A stretch of 64,000 bases of DNA from Flectonema sp. DT1601 (Eukaryota; Euglenozoa; Diplonemea; Diplonemida; Diplonemidae): positions 248,001-312,000 of the forward strand of contig OZ025866.1 in the NCBI GenBank assembly GCA_964019425.1, given 5' to 3'. Below the pieces are notes generated by a model. That model had not been told where the DNA came from and searched no databases. It saw nothing but the letters and a program-made list of their open reading frames with translations. The translations under genes were made by a program, and so were the position numbers. Shown one piece after another: positions 1 to 11,100 of this stretch (position 1 is the first letter of the stretch; the number at the start of each line of letters is the position of its first letter).

Positions 1-191
1 AAACTTACAGTTACGTCTAAAATGCGCAACTGGACCTTTGAGGTATGTCTCAAAACATAAAGGACATTTGGCTACTAAAGTTTTATCCCCATCCAGAGCC
101 GATCTCGAAATAGCCTCTTGCAAAGCCTCGGGGGCTGGGTTGGCTGAGAGATGGTTGCCAGTATCTTTATGACACCGCCGGCCCGGTGTTT
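1..191 (-). CDS. Zinc-finger protein fragment, runs off the left edge
   Basis: The minus strand is open from about 191 to the window edge with no stop. It contains a finger of the form CPLC...AHFRRNC (C-x2-C, then H and C), preceded by a stretch with GRRCHKDTGNH. The GC content is clearly above the flanking poly-T DNA, which supports coding. The start lies in or beyond the T-rich DNA at 192-240, where an acceptor could sit, and the 3' end is outside the window. The finger resembles C2HC fingers found both in host DNA-binding proteins and in the N-terminal parts of retroelement proteins, so the origin is undecided. I do not recognise the gene. Confidence 0.4.
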
Positions 192-450
192 CTTTTTTTT
201 TTTGTTGTGAAGTAGCAATAATAAAAAAAAAAAAAAAATAGAAAAGAGAATGGCTCAGAAACAATATCGATGAGTTAAGATCTTTTTTTTTAAACTATTC
301 CTTTTTTTTTAATTTCGGGCAGCTAACCCTAGAGTTTTTTTTTTGGTAAATACTGTTTAAAGGAAAACGAGCTACGCTCTAAAACAGAAAAATCGGAGTA
401 ACTACTTGTTTATAATATATATTTTGATAAATAATGTGGTTGGCAAATGA

Positions 451-973
451 ATGCCGAAGAGGCAACTTGAGAAAAGCAATTGGATGAGAAGAAACATTGG
501 GTCTTATAAAGCAAAGGAGATAGAGGGGCCTAAAAAGACCGCAGAGTGGATAGCTCCACAAAAGGCTGAATTTCGATAAAGTGGGAAGTAACGGACTGGG
601 AGCTTTTGGCTCCTGCCCTATTCCCGATGTAAACTTTCTTTTTATTTTTTTTTTTTTTTAACAGGCCCAAAGGGCGACAATGATGGTTGCTGACCAAGGA
701 ATAATATTCAAATGAATTTTCGTTTCAAAGAAACGAACAGAATTAAGAGAGAGGTAGAGAAAAAAAAAAAAAAAAAAAAAAAAAAGAAAGAATAGAAAAA
801 AAATATGAAGAGGAAATAATCAAACATGAAAAAAAAAAAAAAATAAAATAAAATATAAATAAAAAACGTTGTATGAAAAAGGAAAAAAAGAAAAAAAAAA
901 AAAGACCAGAAAAGGAAAGAGAAAATGAAAAGGTATAATATTATTGTGGGGATATGAGGATAGCAGGGAGATG

Positions 974-1010
<37 letters not shown>

Positions 1011-2452
1011 TATTTAAAAAAAGGAAACAATCAGTTTAGCGTCTCGATCGGGACGGAAAATAGAAATTAATCGACATAGTCGATCGATAGAAAAAAAACA
1101 ATGATAACATTGTTTATTCTTTTTTTTTTTTTTTTTTTTTTTAATCCTTTTAATTATTTTAAAGAAAAAACAATCAGTTTAGCGTCTTGACCAGGACGGA
1201 AAATAGAAAGTAATCGACATAGTCGATCGATAAAAAAAAACAATGATAACATTGTTTATTCCTTTTTTTTTTTTTTTTTTTTTTTTTTATTCTTTTTATT
1301 TATTTTTAAAGAAAAAACAATCAGTTTAGCGTCCTGACCAGGACGGAAAATTGAAAGTGATCGACATAGTCGATCGATAAAAAAACAATGATAACATTGT
1401 TTATTCTTTTTTTTTTTTTTTTTTTAATCCTTTTAATTATTTTTTAAAGAAAAAACAATCAGTTTAGCGTCTTGACCAGGACGGAAAATAGAAAGTGATC
1501 GACATAGTCGATCGATAAAAAAAAAAAACAATGATAACATTGTTTAATCTTTTTTTTTTTTTTTTTTTTTTAAATTCTTTTTATTTATTTTTTAAGAAAA
1601 AAAAAACGGAAAATAGAAATTAGTCGACAAAGTCGAACGATAAAAAAACAATGATAACATTGTTTATTCTTTTTTTTTTTATTTTTTTTTTTTTTATTTT
1701 TTTTTTTTTAAAAAAAAACAATCAGTTTAGCGTCTTGACCAGGACGGAAAATAGAAAGTAATCGACATAGTCAATCGATAAAAAAAAACAATGATAACAT
1801 TGTTTATTCTTTTTTTTTATTTTAAATTCTTTTTATTTATTTTTTAAAGAAAAAAAAACGGAAAATAGAAATTAGTCGACAAAGTCGAACGATAAAAAAA
1901 AACAATGATAACATTGTTCATTCTTTTTTTTTTTTTTTTTTTTTTTTATTCTTTTTATTTATTTTTTAAAGAAAAAACAATCAGTTTAGCGTCTTGACCA
2001 GGACGGAAAATAGAAATTAGTCGACAAAGTCGATCGATAAAAAAACAATGATAACATTGTTTATTCTTTTTTTTATTTTTTTTTTTTATTTTTTTTTTTT
2101 ATTTATTTTTTAAGAAAAAAAACGGAAAATAGAAATTAGTCGACAAAGTCGAACGATAAAAAAACAATGATAACATTGTTTATTCTTTTTTTTATTTTTT
2201 TTTTTTTTATATTCTTTTTTATTAATTTTGAAAAAAAAAAAAAAACAATCAGTTTAGCGTCTTGACCAGGACGGAAAATAGAAAGTAATCGACATAGTCG
2301 ATCGATAAAAAAAACAATGATAACATTGTTTATTCTTTTTTTTTATTTTAAATTCTTTTTATTTAGTTTTTTAAAGAAAAAAAACGGAAAATAGAAATTA
2401 GTCGACAAAGTCGAACGATAAAAAAAAAAAAAACATTGATAACATTGTTTAT

Positions 2453-2488
<36 letters not shown>

Positions 2489-5430
2489 TTCTTTTTTATT
2501 AATTTTCAGTTTAGCGTCTTGACCAGGACGGAAAATAGAAAGTAATCGACATAGTCGATCGATAAAAAAACAATGATAACAATGTTTATTCTTTTTTTTT
2601 ATATTTTAAATTCTTTTTATTAATTCTTTAAAGAAAAGAAACGGAAAATAGAAATTAGTCGACAAAGTCGAACGATAAAAAAAACAATGATAACATTGTT
2701 TATTCTTTTTTTTTTTTTTTTTTTTTATATTCTTTTTTATTAATTTTGAAAAAAAAAACAATCAGTTTAGCGTCTTGACCAGGACGGAAAATAGAAAGTG
2801 ATCGACATAGTCGATCGATAAAAAAACAATGATAACATTGTTTATTCTTTTTATTTTATTTTAAATTCTTTTTATTTATTTTTTAAAGAAAAAAACGGAA
2901 AATAGAAATTAGTCAACAAAGTCGAACAATAAAAAAAACAATGATAACATTGTTTATTCTTTTTTTTTTTTTTTTTTTTTTATATTCTTTTTTATTAATT
3001 TTGAAAAAAAAAAAAAAAAACAATCAGTTTAGCGTCTTGACCAGGACGGAAAATAGAAAGTGATCGACATAGTCGATCGATAAAAAAAAAAAAACAATGA
3101 TAACAATATTTATTCTTTTTTTTTTTTTTTTTATATTCTTTTTATTAATTTTTTAAAAAAAAAAAAAAACAATCAGTTTAGCGTCTTGACCAGGACGGAA
3201 AACTGGAAGTAATCGACATAGTCGATCGATAAAAAAAACAATGATAACATTGTTTCATCTTTTATATTTTTTAATTTTTTTTTTTATATTTGAAGAAAAG
3301 AAAGAAGAAAAAAAAAAAAAAACAAGCGGGATTGATCATAATGGGTGGCAGGGGTTGATATAACTTCATTTGAAAATTCATGCAAGTGATTCTTTAACCC
3401 CATTATACTTCACCCCTCAGGAATTACCGAACAAGATCAAGGCTCAATCATATTTTTGCATCCACACTTTTTGTATGGTAGGAAATATGATTGACCCGAT
3501 AGATCACAGTTCACAATTCCGTTCTCCGTTTTGCCCTCCGTGTTTTTCTCCCTTTTCCTTTTCCCTAGTTGCGTCGCTGAAACTAAACCAAACCAACTTC
3601 TTACTTTTAGGTTAAATCGGTCTCAGCGACTGCGAAAAAGCAAAAACGTTTTGTGTGTGTTCGTAAAGGGTTTTTCTGATTTCCGACTAGCAGCGCCAAG
3701 CCCTATGCAAGTGATTCTTTAACCCCATTATACTTCACCCCTCAGGAATTACCGAACAAGATCAAGGCTCAATCATATTTTTTTTTATTCTTTTTATTTA
3801 TTTTTAAAGAAAAAACAATCAGTTTAGCGTCCTGACCAGGACGGAAAATAGAAAGTAATCGACATAGTCGATCGATAAAAAAAACAATGATAACATTGTT
3901 TATTCTTTTTTTTTTTTTTTTTTAATTCTTTTTATTTATTTTTAAAAAGAAAAAAAAATGGAAGATAGAAATTAGTCAACAAAGTCGAACGATAAAAAAA
4001 AACAATGATAACATTGTTTATTCTTTTTTTGATATGCTGGCTTAATGACTCCATCCAAAGACAAGAAGATGGAGTCACCACCAATAACTCCGATTAAGAT
4101 CTGAACTGAAAATAAAGACACCTCTGAAGATCCAAACTCCGACTAAAATAATTCCACAAACCCAACAAGCATGTTGGGATGGAAAGAACCTCAAAATTAA
4201 TACGAAGTTTGTCAAAAGAAAGACAGTCGGAGAAAATAGTCACCACATACAGACTAAGATCAACTACTCCACAAACAGTAGCCAGGAAGATGGAAACACC
4301 ACCTACTGTAAGCAGTAAAGCCACGAATTCCGGAACAACAATACCGATTACACAAAAAAGAGCATCTCCCTGCTATCCTCATATCCCCACAATAATATTA
4401 TACCTTTTCATTTTCTCTCCTCTTTCCTTTTCTGGTCTTTTTTTTTTCTTCTTTTTTTTCCTTTTTCATATAACGTTTTTTATTTATATTTTATTTTTTT
4501 TTTTTATTTTTTTCATGTTTGATTATTTCCTCTTCATATTTTTTTTTTCTTTTCTTTCTTTTTTTCTTTTTTCTCTGCCTCTCTCTTAATTCTGTTCGTT
4601 TCTTTGAAACGAAAATTCATTTGAATATTATTCCTTGGTCAGCAACAGTCATTGTCGCCCTCTGGGCCTGTTAAAAAAAAAAAAAAAAATAAAAAGAAAG
4701 TTTACATCGGGAATAGGGCAGGAGCCAAAAGCTCCCAGTCCGTTACTTCCCACTCTATCGAATTCCACAAAAGGTATCAAGAGTACTAACATACACAGAT
4801 ACAGAGAATATCGGTAAAACTTGCAAATACTGCAATAAATCCTGGAAGTCATTTATTGACCATATCAATAAATGTGGAATATTCAGAGCATCAAAAGAAT
4901 ATCCAACATATGTTGATGACGATGATAACACTTCATTTACGGTCACTGAATACAAAACGGATCCTCGAAATAGTATTGTAACTGTTACAAAAGATGAGAC
5001 AGAAACTCATATGTTATCTATCAAAAAGAATGGCAAGTTGGCAACACAAACGGTCGCTGATGAACCAGAGAGAAACAGTAACAAGAGACTGAACTCACAG
5101 AGTCCAATGCGAATTGTAAGAATCAAAAAATACCTGAGCAACCGGAAAAGGCTTAAAAATGAGTGTACTGAACATAAGTTGGCACAGAAAATGAAACTTA
5201 AAGAAGTACAAAAACATAAATTAGCAAAGGGAAAGGAAAAGAAGAAACTGAAATTGGTGAAAAGACTCAACTCGCAGAGTCCAATGAGACCGATGCTCAG
5301 AAGAAATACTCGAAAGAAAAGAAGCAAACAAGATGAACATGATTCTTCAGATGATATGAGTATTTCACAGAGATCTTCAACTCCAGATATCCCTGATGCT
5401 AAGGAACAATTATCAGACTTTGATAATTAA
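451..5430 (+). CDS. C2HC zinc-finger protein gene split by a 4.2-kb element (451-564 and 4774-5430)
   Basis: Two open stretches in the same frame flank the element at 566-4763: 451-564 (starting MPKRQLEKSNW) and 4774-5430. Reading directly from one to the other across the duplicated target gives about 256 residues. They include a finger CKYCNKSW...HINKCG (C-x2-C...H-x4-C) early in the second part, then a very basic Lys/Arg-rich region holding two copies of RLNSQSPMR, and an acidic Ser-rich C-terminus ending at TAA 5430. The upstream part of the right frame is closed by stops inside the element, so the second part has no ATG of its own before 5011. The boundaries AAAAG|GC and CACAAAAG|GT would allow GC-AG removal that restores the frame. 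The gene may be live with an intron-like insert, or it may be inactivated. A short overlapping ATG at 447 would form a small uORF. Confidence 0.45.
566..975. repeat. Left terminal inverted repeat
   Basis: Matches 4361-4763 in reverse complement over almost the whole length. The differences are mainly the lengths of A/T homopolymers plus scattered substitutions (for example CAATGATGG here against CAACAGTCA in the other arm after complementing). Confidence 0.8.
1010..4030. repeat. Hairpin-forming satellite array, about 19 units of two types
   Basis: Units of roughly 115-150 bp separated by poly-T. The long type (A) begins CAATCAGTTTAGCG and has three short inverted repeats: GTCYTG-AC-CAGGAC, TCGAC-ATA-GTCGA and AACAATG-ATAA-CATTGTT. 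The short type (B) lacks the first and begins ACGGAAAATAGAAATTAG, with TCGAC-AAA-GTCGA. Approximate unit starts: A at 1028, 1170, 1318, 1457, 1709, 1978, 2246, 2506, 2759, 3021, 3169, 3817; B at 1606, 1857, 2122, 2384, 2640, 2895, 3957. A and B alternate from about 1457 to 3020. The unit at 1978 is a hybrid, with A at the front and B-like spacing behind. Confidence 0.9.
3380..3457. repeat. 78-bp direct repeat, copy 1 (copy 2 at 3705-3782)
   Basis: ATGCAAGTGATTCTTTAACC through CTCAATCATATTTTT occurs at 3380-3457 and again at 3705-3782. The two copies bracket about 250 bp of non-satellite DNA that interrupts the array. No gene is recognisable between them. Confidence 0.85.
4361..4763. repeat. 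Right terminal inverted repeat
   Basis: Reverse-complement partner of 566-975. Its outer end abuts the second copy of TCCACAAAAGG. An open frame runs through the outer part of this arm only because the zinc-finger ORF resumes just beyond it. Confidence 0.8.
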
Positions 5431-5673
5431 AAACACTTTCTACATTTATTGTAGAAAAGTGCTCCTAGTAGTGAGCTACGAACTAGTAACAGCAAAAAAT
5501 ATGTTTTTTTTATTTATGAACATGAAACACAAAGTAACTACATTCCAGTCCTGCAAACTGGAATGACTCAGTCTCAACATTTGACTGACTTACTTCTACA
5601 CCATACTGATGAGAGAGAATAGAGGTAAGGAGGTATATGGATTACTCTCGAAACCTAAATAGTTACTTTAATA

Positions 5674-5790
5674 TGCTAAGTTGCGCATCACCCTTAGTCA
5701 CTGTATTTAAAACTAATGTTAAATTATCTTTATGTTTTTATGATACAACACAGTTGTAATTTTTACAAAATCGAACATACATCCCCCCTC
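5674..5790 (+). repeat. Dispersed C-run repeat, copy 1
   Basis: Short repeat running from GCTAAGTTGCGCATCACC to a terminal C6 run. Its consensus includes CTAATGTTAAATTATC and ATGATACAA. Related copies lie near 26531-26669, 26670-26800, 28300-28360, 30516-30632, 33853-33957 and 36703-36816, all in this orientation. It supplies the last codons of the coiled-coil frame on the other strand. Confidence 0.75.
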
Positions 5791-6369
5791 CTTAGCTTCC
5801 TGTGGAATTGGCGCAGCTGGTATCTTGGGAAGTACTTCAGGCATGCTCTCTTTCGGCTTACTATCAAGGATATTGCGAATCCTCTCCTCCTTTGCATTCC
5901 ACACCTCGGTTGCATCTCTGCACTTCTGTTCTGCATCATCTACCTCTGCTTTTAGTCGCTTCACTTCATTTTCCATCTCCCCATGTTCGGATTCAAGTAA
6001 CCGCTTCTCGTTCTCAATCTTTAGAACCCTTGTTTCCAACTCTGTAACTTTCTCTGAGCTGCCTGTCTGCAACACATTTGCTAGAGTTGCGTGTGTAATT
6101 TGTGCTACCTGCAGTTGAATCCCTTCCGCTAGGGAAGAATGTTGTTTCTTTAGGGCACTGCACTCATCTTGCAAGCTAAGTAATTCCTTCTCAGCAGCAG
6201 TGTTTGACTCCTGCAGTTTCTGCGTTACTGCTTCATGCTCTTCCTGCAGCAGCAACTGCTCTTCATGCATTGCACCCTGGAATGCCTGGAACTCAGAGTC
6301 CCTGTAGCTTTGTTGGGCTACAAGATGTTCTTGCAACTTCCAAGAGCATTCATTGTAGGAGAGATGGAT
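5719..6369 (-). CDS. Coiled-coil protein, terminal exon or fragment
   Basis: The minus-strand frame opens behind a good acceptor (TTTTTTCTCCCTTCAG, ending at 6370) and encodes about 215 residues. Most of it is heptad-rich coiled coil (EKELLSLQDECSALKKQ, KRLLESEHGEMENEVKRL), followed by a Pro-rich end (PEVLPKIPAAPIPQEAK). The last ~25 residues come from the dispersed repeat at 5674-5790, so the natural C-terminus has probably been replaced. No upstream exon could be placed with confidence in 6400-7200. The GC content is higher than its surroundings. It is the only host-like coding stretch on the minus strand right of 200, and may be a remnant. Confidence 0.5.
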   Translation of the reverse strand: MHLSYNECSWKLQEHLVAQQSYRDSEFQAFQGAMHEEQLLLQEEHEAVTQKLQESNTAAEKELLSLQDECSALKKQHSSLAEGIQLQVAQITHATLANVLQTGSSEKVTELETRVLKIENEKRLLESEHGEMENEVKRLKAEVDDAEQKCRDATEVWNAKEERIRNILDSKPKESMPEVLPKIPAAPIPQEAKEGGCMFDFVKITTVLYHKNIKII

Positions 6370-6390
6370 CTGAAGGGAGAAAAAAAACAC

Positions 6391-6631
6391 ATTGCAACAG
6401 GTTAAGTTACTGTAGCTTGACAGGGAACTTTGTAAGACATTTTTTAAGAGCCTAGGGGTAAATTAAGGAGGGGAAATTTGGATTTATGCACTTTTGACAC
6501 CTCTTACCTTATATCCTTGCTCTGTTCACAGATTTAGCTGCTAATATACCAAAAGACCCCAAAAAAACCCAAATAAGACTGGTTACTTGCTTTTTTAATT
6601 GAAAAAATTTTTTTTTACTCCCCTTCAGAGT

Positions 6632-6667
<36 letters not shown>

Positions 6668-7400
6668 TTTTGAGAGAATAAATTTTTTTTTGGAATTTTT
6701 TTAGAAAAAAAATGGAAAGTTGTTGAAAATAAAGCAGTAGAAAATTGAGAAACTGGCACTGTGGAGCTTGAAAGCATTTTTTTTGGATTTTTTGAAAAAA
6801 TACCAAAAATGTCCAAAAATGAGGTATTTTTTGTTTGAAATTTTTTTTTCAAAAAAGCTAAAAAAAGCTAAATAGCTTTAGCTTAGCTCTAAAAAGCTTA
6901 GCTTTAGCTTTTTGGACAAGTATGGTTGTACATATTACTTTATATTCTTCATTCAGGTGCTGTACAGACATGGATCCTCTTCTGTACAAACGATACAAGA
7001 AAAAAACAGTGCGGCGACCCCATTCACAAAGGAATCACCTATTGTGAGGCAATGGTCTGAAGGTAGGCTCGATCGATCTACTGGATAACTACTGTCAAGC
7101 GGTAAGTGACTCTCTTCAAACAAATGAGAAAGCGGCGCTGCTCTCTTGTTAAGTTTTAAGAGAATTAGGTTCCAGGTGAGATTTGGACTGTTAGCTTTTG
7201 GCTAAGGCCCTCCCTGAAAGGCAAGAACAAAAAAACTACTCACACCTGAAGAAAACATACACAAAGAACACACATACAAGTACATCACATCGCTTGCTGA
7301 ACCTCCATCGATCTACTTCCATTGTCCTTTGGCAAAAACAGGTAACGGAAAAAAAAAAAGCAAGACAAACCTGTGGACAGACCTATAGGAAATAGTTGTA
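6391..7400. other. Non-coding stretch, A/T tracts
   Basis: Long T and A homopolymers, and a cluster of AGCTAAA/AGCTTTAGCTT short repeats at about 6850-6920. From 6950 to 7400 the composition is more balanced but I see no convincing gene; it may be the left part of the broken element at 7400-7930. Confidence 0.5.
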
Positions 7401-7930
7401 GACTGGTGGGATGTCCCAAAGGGTCGCAGGGAAAATCCTGTCAGGCGTCGTCCAGGTAATAAAGGGATCTCTGACTCTGGAAATTGCACAGGGTCTGCAG
7501 GTAGATGGGAGGTTTTATGAGTCTTACAAAGGTGACGACGAGAGGTCTCGATGCAATGTGGAAGAAGGAAAAGGGTATGGAAAACTATTCAGCCCATTCA
7601 ATAAAAAGGGGGCGCGATTTCTCATATAATGGGATTAATGTCAATCAGCGAAGTAGTCGACGAGATTGTGTTGGGAAGGCTGCTGAAGCATTCATCGAAG
7701 AACGATCCGTTCTCAGCAGTCACGATAAGATATGGAGGAAACCCAGTGGACATGGCTCGCGCGCTAAGAACGAGCGAAATAACGAGTTTGTTGTGAGGAA
7801 GCATACTATATGTAGAATGCCAAAGTGGTCGAGTCTGACGGTGACAGCGCAGGAAAAGGAATCACCGTTGCATGTAACGAAAATAGAACCGATGTCAATT
7901 TCTTTTATTAAGGGGGGGATGTCATATGGA
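7400..7930 (+). mobile_element. Broken tyrosine-recombinase element (DIRS/VIPER-like or Crypton), fossil
   Basis: Conceptual translation of 7590-7800 shows a C-terminal tyrosine-recombinase pattern: a HSIKRG-type block, an LLKHSSKND-type block and TIRYGGNP followed by ARALRTSE. This arrangement is familiar from recombinases of DIRS-like and kinetoplastid VIPER-like elements. The pieces lie in more than one frame, so the copy is broken, with at least a few breaks. A purine run (AAGGGGGGGAT) near 7910 could mark its right side. No ends or terminal repeats could be fixed. It looks old. Confidence 0.4.
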
Positions 7931-8146
7931 ACAGTTAGGAACAATTGTGTTTTTTTTTTTTTTTTAAAACTTCAACTTTATATCTTGATTTAGTGCACTA
8001 TTTTTTTTAAACCAACTCATATTCTAACTGACGGAATGATTTACTTTTCATTTCAATGACCATTTATTATATGCCAGTCAGAGTAGTTTTTGTGTTCATA
8101 TTTCATTTTTTTTTTAATCCAGAAAGTAAAAATAAAAAAAAACAAA

Positions 8147-11100
8147 ATGAGCTTGTTAACGATATTAACAGCAGGAACTCTAGCGAGTGCAGGCTGGCCA
8201 AATGTGTTTCCAACTGAATCTAGTGGGTGGGTTGGATCGGTGGGAAATCATCGTTACGCAGTCGAAGTAACAAATACTTACTCAGATAGCGCAGTGGTTC
8301 ATTTACCTTGGAGAAGACGTGATGGTGATGGTTATAATTCGACAGAAATTATTGTGTCGAGCGGCAAAGATCACACCGAGACAACCTATTGTACTGTGTT
8401 AAACGATAATAATGAAATAAACTCCAGCATCGCGTTTTCAACAAACACTGGACCAGGTACATACTACATCTACTACTTACCATTTACGACATGCGGGTAT
8501 GCTGGTGGTGGCTGTACTGCAAGTGGATCAGCAGTTTACGTTAAAAGAAAATCGTGCACCAAGTCTCCTTGGTGGCAGGGCAGCTTACCCGAAGCAACTG
8601 TCATAAAATATGAGGCAAGGTCGGATTTTCATTCATTTTCTGAGTATGAGAGGGCAGTGTCTCAGGTTGAAGCTGCTACTTTTCAACAGAAATGCTCAAA
8701 AACTGGTCAATCTTTTGTGTTGGTGACTGAGTCTAAGTACAATAAAATCATCTTAAGAAGTATTCCAGAACCGTGGCTGGGACGACCATGTGATTCTCTC
8801 GGACGGTTGGAGGAAGGCGCGCAGCCTGGAGAGATGTTCACCTTTCAAATTGCTGCTTTAAACGTTGACGTTAAACCAGTTGGAATTCAAAGGATATCAT
8901 TTACAGAACTTGCAGGAGCCTCTGGTATCATTCCGTCATCGAATTGGTTTTCGTTAAGCACGAACGGAACTGACTACTGGGGAAGGAAACAAATAATGCA
9001 TCCATCTGTATCACAAATGGAAGTTCTTCCACTGTGGGTTGGAGTTAATATTTCAAAAACAGTCCAATCCGGAACATACCAGGGAAACGTGACAGTGATC
9101 GATACCAATGGAGTCTCACAGAGTGTTCAACTTGTGTTGACAATTGCTGGACCAGTTTTAGAGAATAACGGAGATGACGACTATTGGAGGGGTACCCGAC
9201 TTGCTTGGTTTGATTCAACCTCAGGATTCGATAGCTCTCCACCACCGCCATTCACTCCCTTATCTGCAACAAACATAACTGCTAATGGAATGACTCTGCA
9301 GATGCTCAGCAAACATGTTAGTGTTAACAAAGCTGGTTTACTTTCTCAGGCAACGATATTCAACGACGAAGCCCAATCAAGGGCTGCTTTTTACACCCAA
9401 GCGGCATCAGTCTTTGCTACTGACATGCAATTCGCGGTAACAGATAAGGTTGGGGGAGTTCGAAAGTATGATTATGTTTTTAAGAGCGAAGCCAACACCG
9501 GAATGATTAGCAATTGGACAAGCGTATCAACTAATTCAGAGATGTCGATCAGCGCCTCGGGTGACGCCACCGGGTACTTTGACTTTGTTGTAAAGTTCAC
9601 TTCATCAAAATCATCGGAAACATCTTTTGATCTCATCGTTCCATTTGACTTGACAAATGCTGTCTTTTCTATAGGTCTTGGCAAGGAAGGAGGCTTTTTT
9701 AACGAAACACACTCCGGAGCTAAGTGGAAGTGGGACGGGGTTAACGGAAACAACGGCGCTTGGCTGGGAAGCACTGCTGCGGGAGCCAGAGTATTTTTGA
9801 AGGGTGATGATGATTTGTGGCAGGCAGCTGTTCCATTTGACGGAAGGAGCACGCCGCCAACTCCAACAAGCTGGTCAAACAACGGCAATGGAGGAATATC
9901 TATCCTTCCGAGTGCGACATTAGTAGCAACATCGGGATACCGCAATGTTCAAGTAGGGGAGGTCCTTACTTTTCGTTTCAGTGTAATGCTGACCCCAACA
10001 AGGCCTCTCAACTTGCCAAAGCATTTTGAAAATCGTTATGCACAGTTGGATATGCCTGAGGACTATGCTTCGTTAGCAAAAGACGGAGCGACAGTTGTGA
10101 ATATGCATCAGGGAAATCAAGTAAACCCTTGGATTAACTATCCTTACTTAACTAATTCTCTCATGAACGATACCGCTTCAGAAGTTCACTCTCACGGAAT
10201 GAAATTCAAAGTTTACGACACAATGAGAGAGCTTTCGAATCACGCCACAGAAATATTTGCAATGAGGGCATTTGGAGGTACGTTTGTGTACTCTGGATCA
10301 AAACCAGTAAACAGTGGTTCATCTTGGTTACAGGAACACTTGTATGATGAGTATGAAGTTGCTTGGGCTACAACACTCAGTACACCAAAACCAATTGATG
10401 GATACCTCCCTTATCCAATCGAACAAGACGATGCTGTTAAAGTTAAAGCTTTGAGTAGATGGAATAATTACTACGTTCAGGGACTTTATCAAATCACGAG
10501 AGACTATTCTTGTGATGGTATCTACTTAGATGAAATTGCATATGATAGAATTACAATGATGAGAGCAAAGAAAGCTCTGGGACCTGATTCTCTGATTGAT
10601 CATCATTCAGATTGTGGTGCCTTCACTCCATCGCCAGCTATGAATTACATGGAACTTTATCCTTTTATTGATTCTCTTTGGTATGGTGAGGGTTTTAAAT
10701 ATGATACAGCTACTCCTGATTACTGGTTGGCTGAAATTTCAGGTGTCCCATTCGGTTTGAATTCTGACATGCTTCGCTACACTGGTATGACCCCATTTCC
10801 ATACAGAGGAATGCTTGTTGCATCGGCCAACAGATGGCAGTGTGGCTTTGGGCAACCAGTGGGATCTTGTCCTTTTGATCCAAGGGACATCTGGTCTTTG
10901 TGGAAATCTTTTGACATCACATCGTCAATTATGTTTGGTTGGTGGCTATCTTATGAAAACCCTTCATTTACGTCACCTGTTGTAGCATCTTCTCAGCATT
11001 TAAAGATCACCAGTTACATTAAAAAGGGATCTGAAACCCTTATTGTTATTGCTTCTTTCACGAATAGTATGGTGAGCTGTACTCTTGCTATTGACTGGGA

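Larger units (their letters stand above)
566..4763. mobile_element. Foldback-like element with ~400-bp terminal inverted repeats and a satellite core
   Basis: The sequence from about 566 to 975 is the reverse complement, with small indels, of about 4361 to 4763. Both ends carry CGATA(A/G)AGTGGGAAGT, CTGGGAGCTTTTGGCTCC, a poly-T tract, and at the inner ends GGATAGCAGGGAGATGC. The 11-bp direct repeat TCCACAAAAGG stands immediately outside each end (555-565 and 4764-4774), as expected of a target-site duplication. The core holds the satellite array (1010-4030) and about 320 bp of unrecognised sequence (4035-4352) with AACTCCGA-type repeats. I see no transposase, so it would depend on another element. 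Long inverted repeats around tandem repeats recall Foldback elements; the same end-pairing geometry is known for euglenid non-conventional introns. Confidence 0.7.

Noticed and set aside
4179-4589. Plus-strand ORF inside the inverted-repeat element
   Set aside because: Second half is Phe-rich translation of the T-rich inverted repeat; the first 60 residues show no motif.
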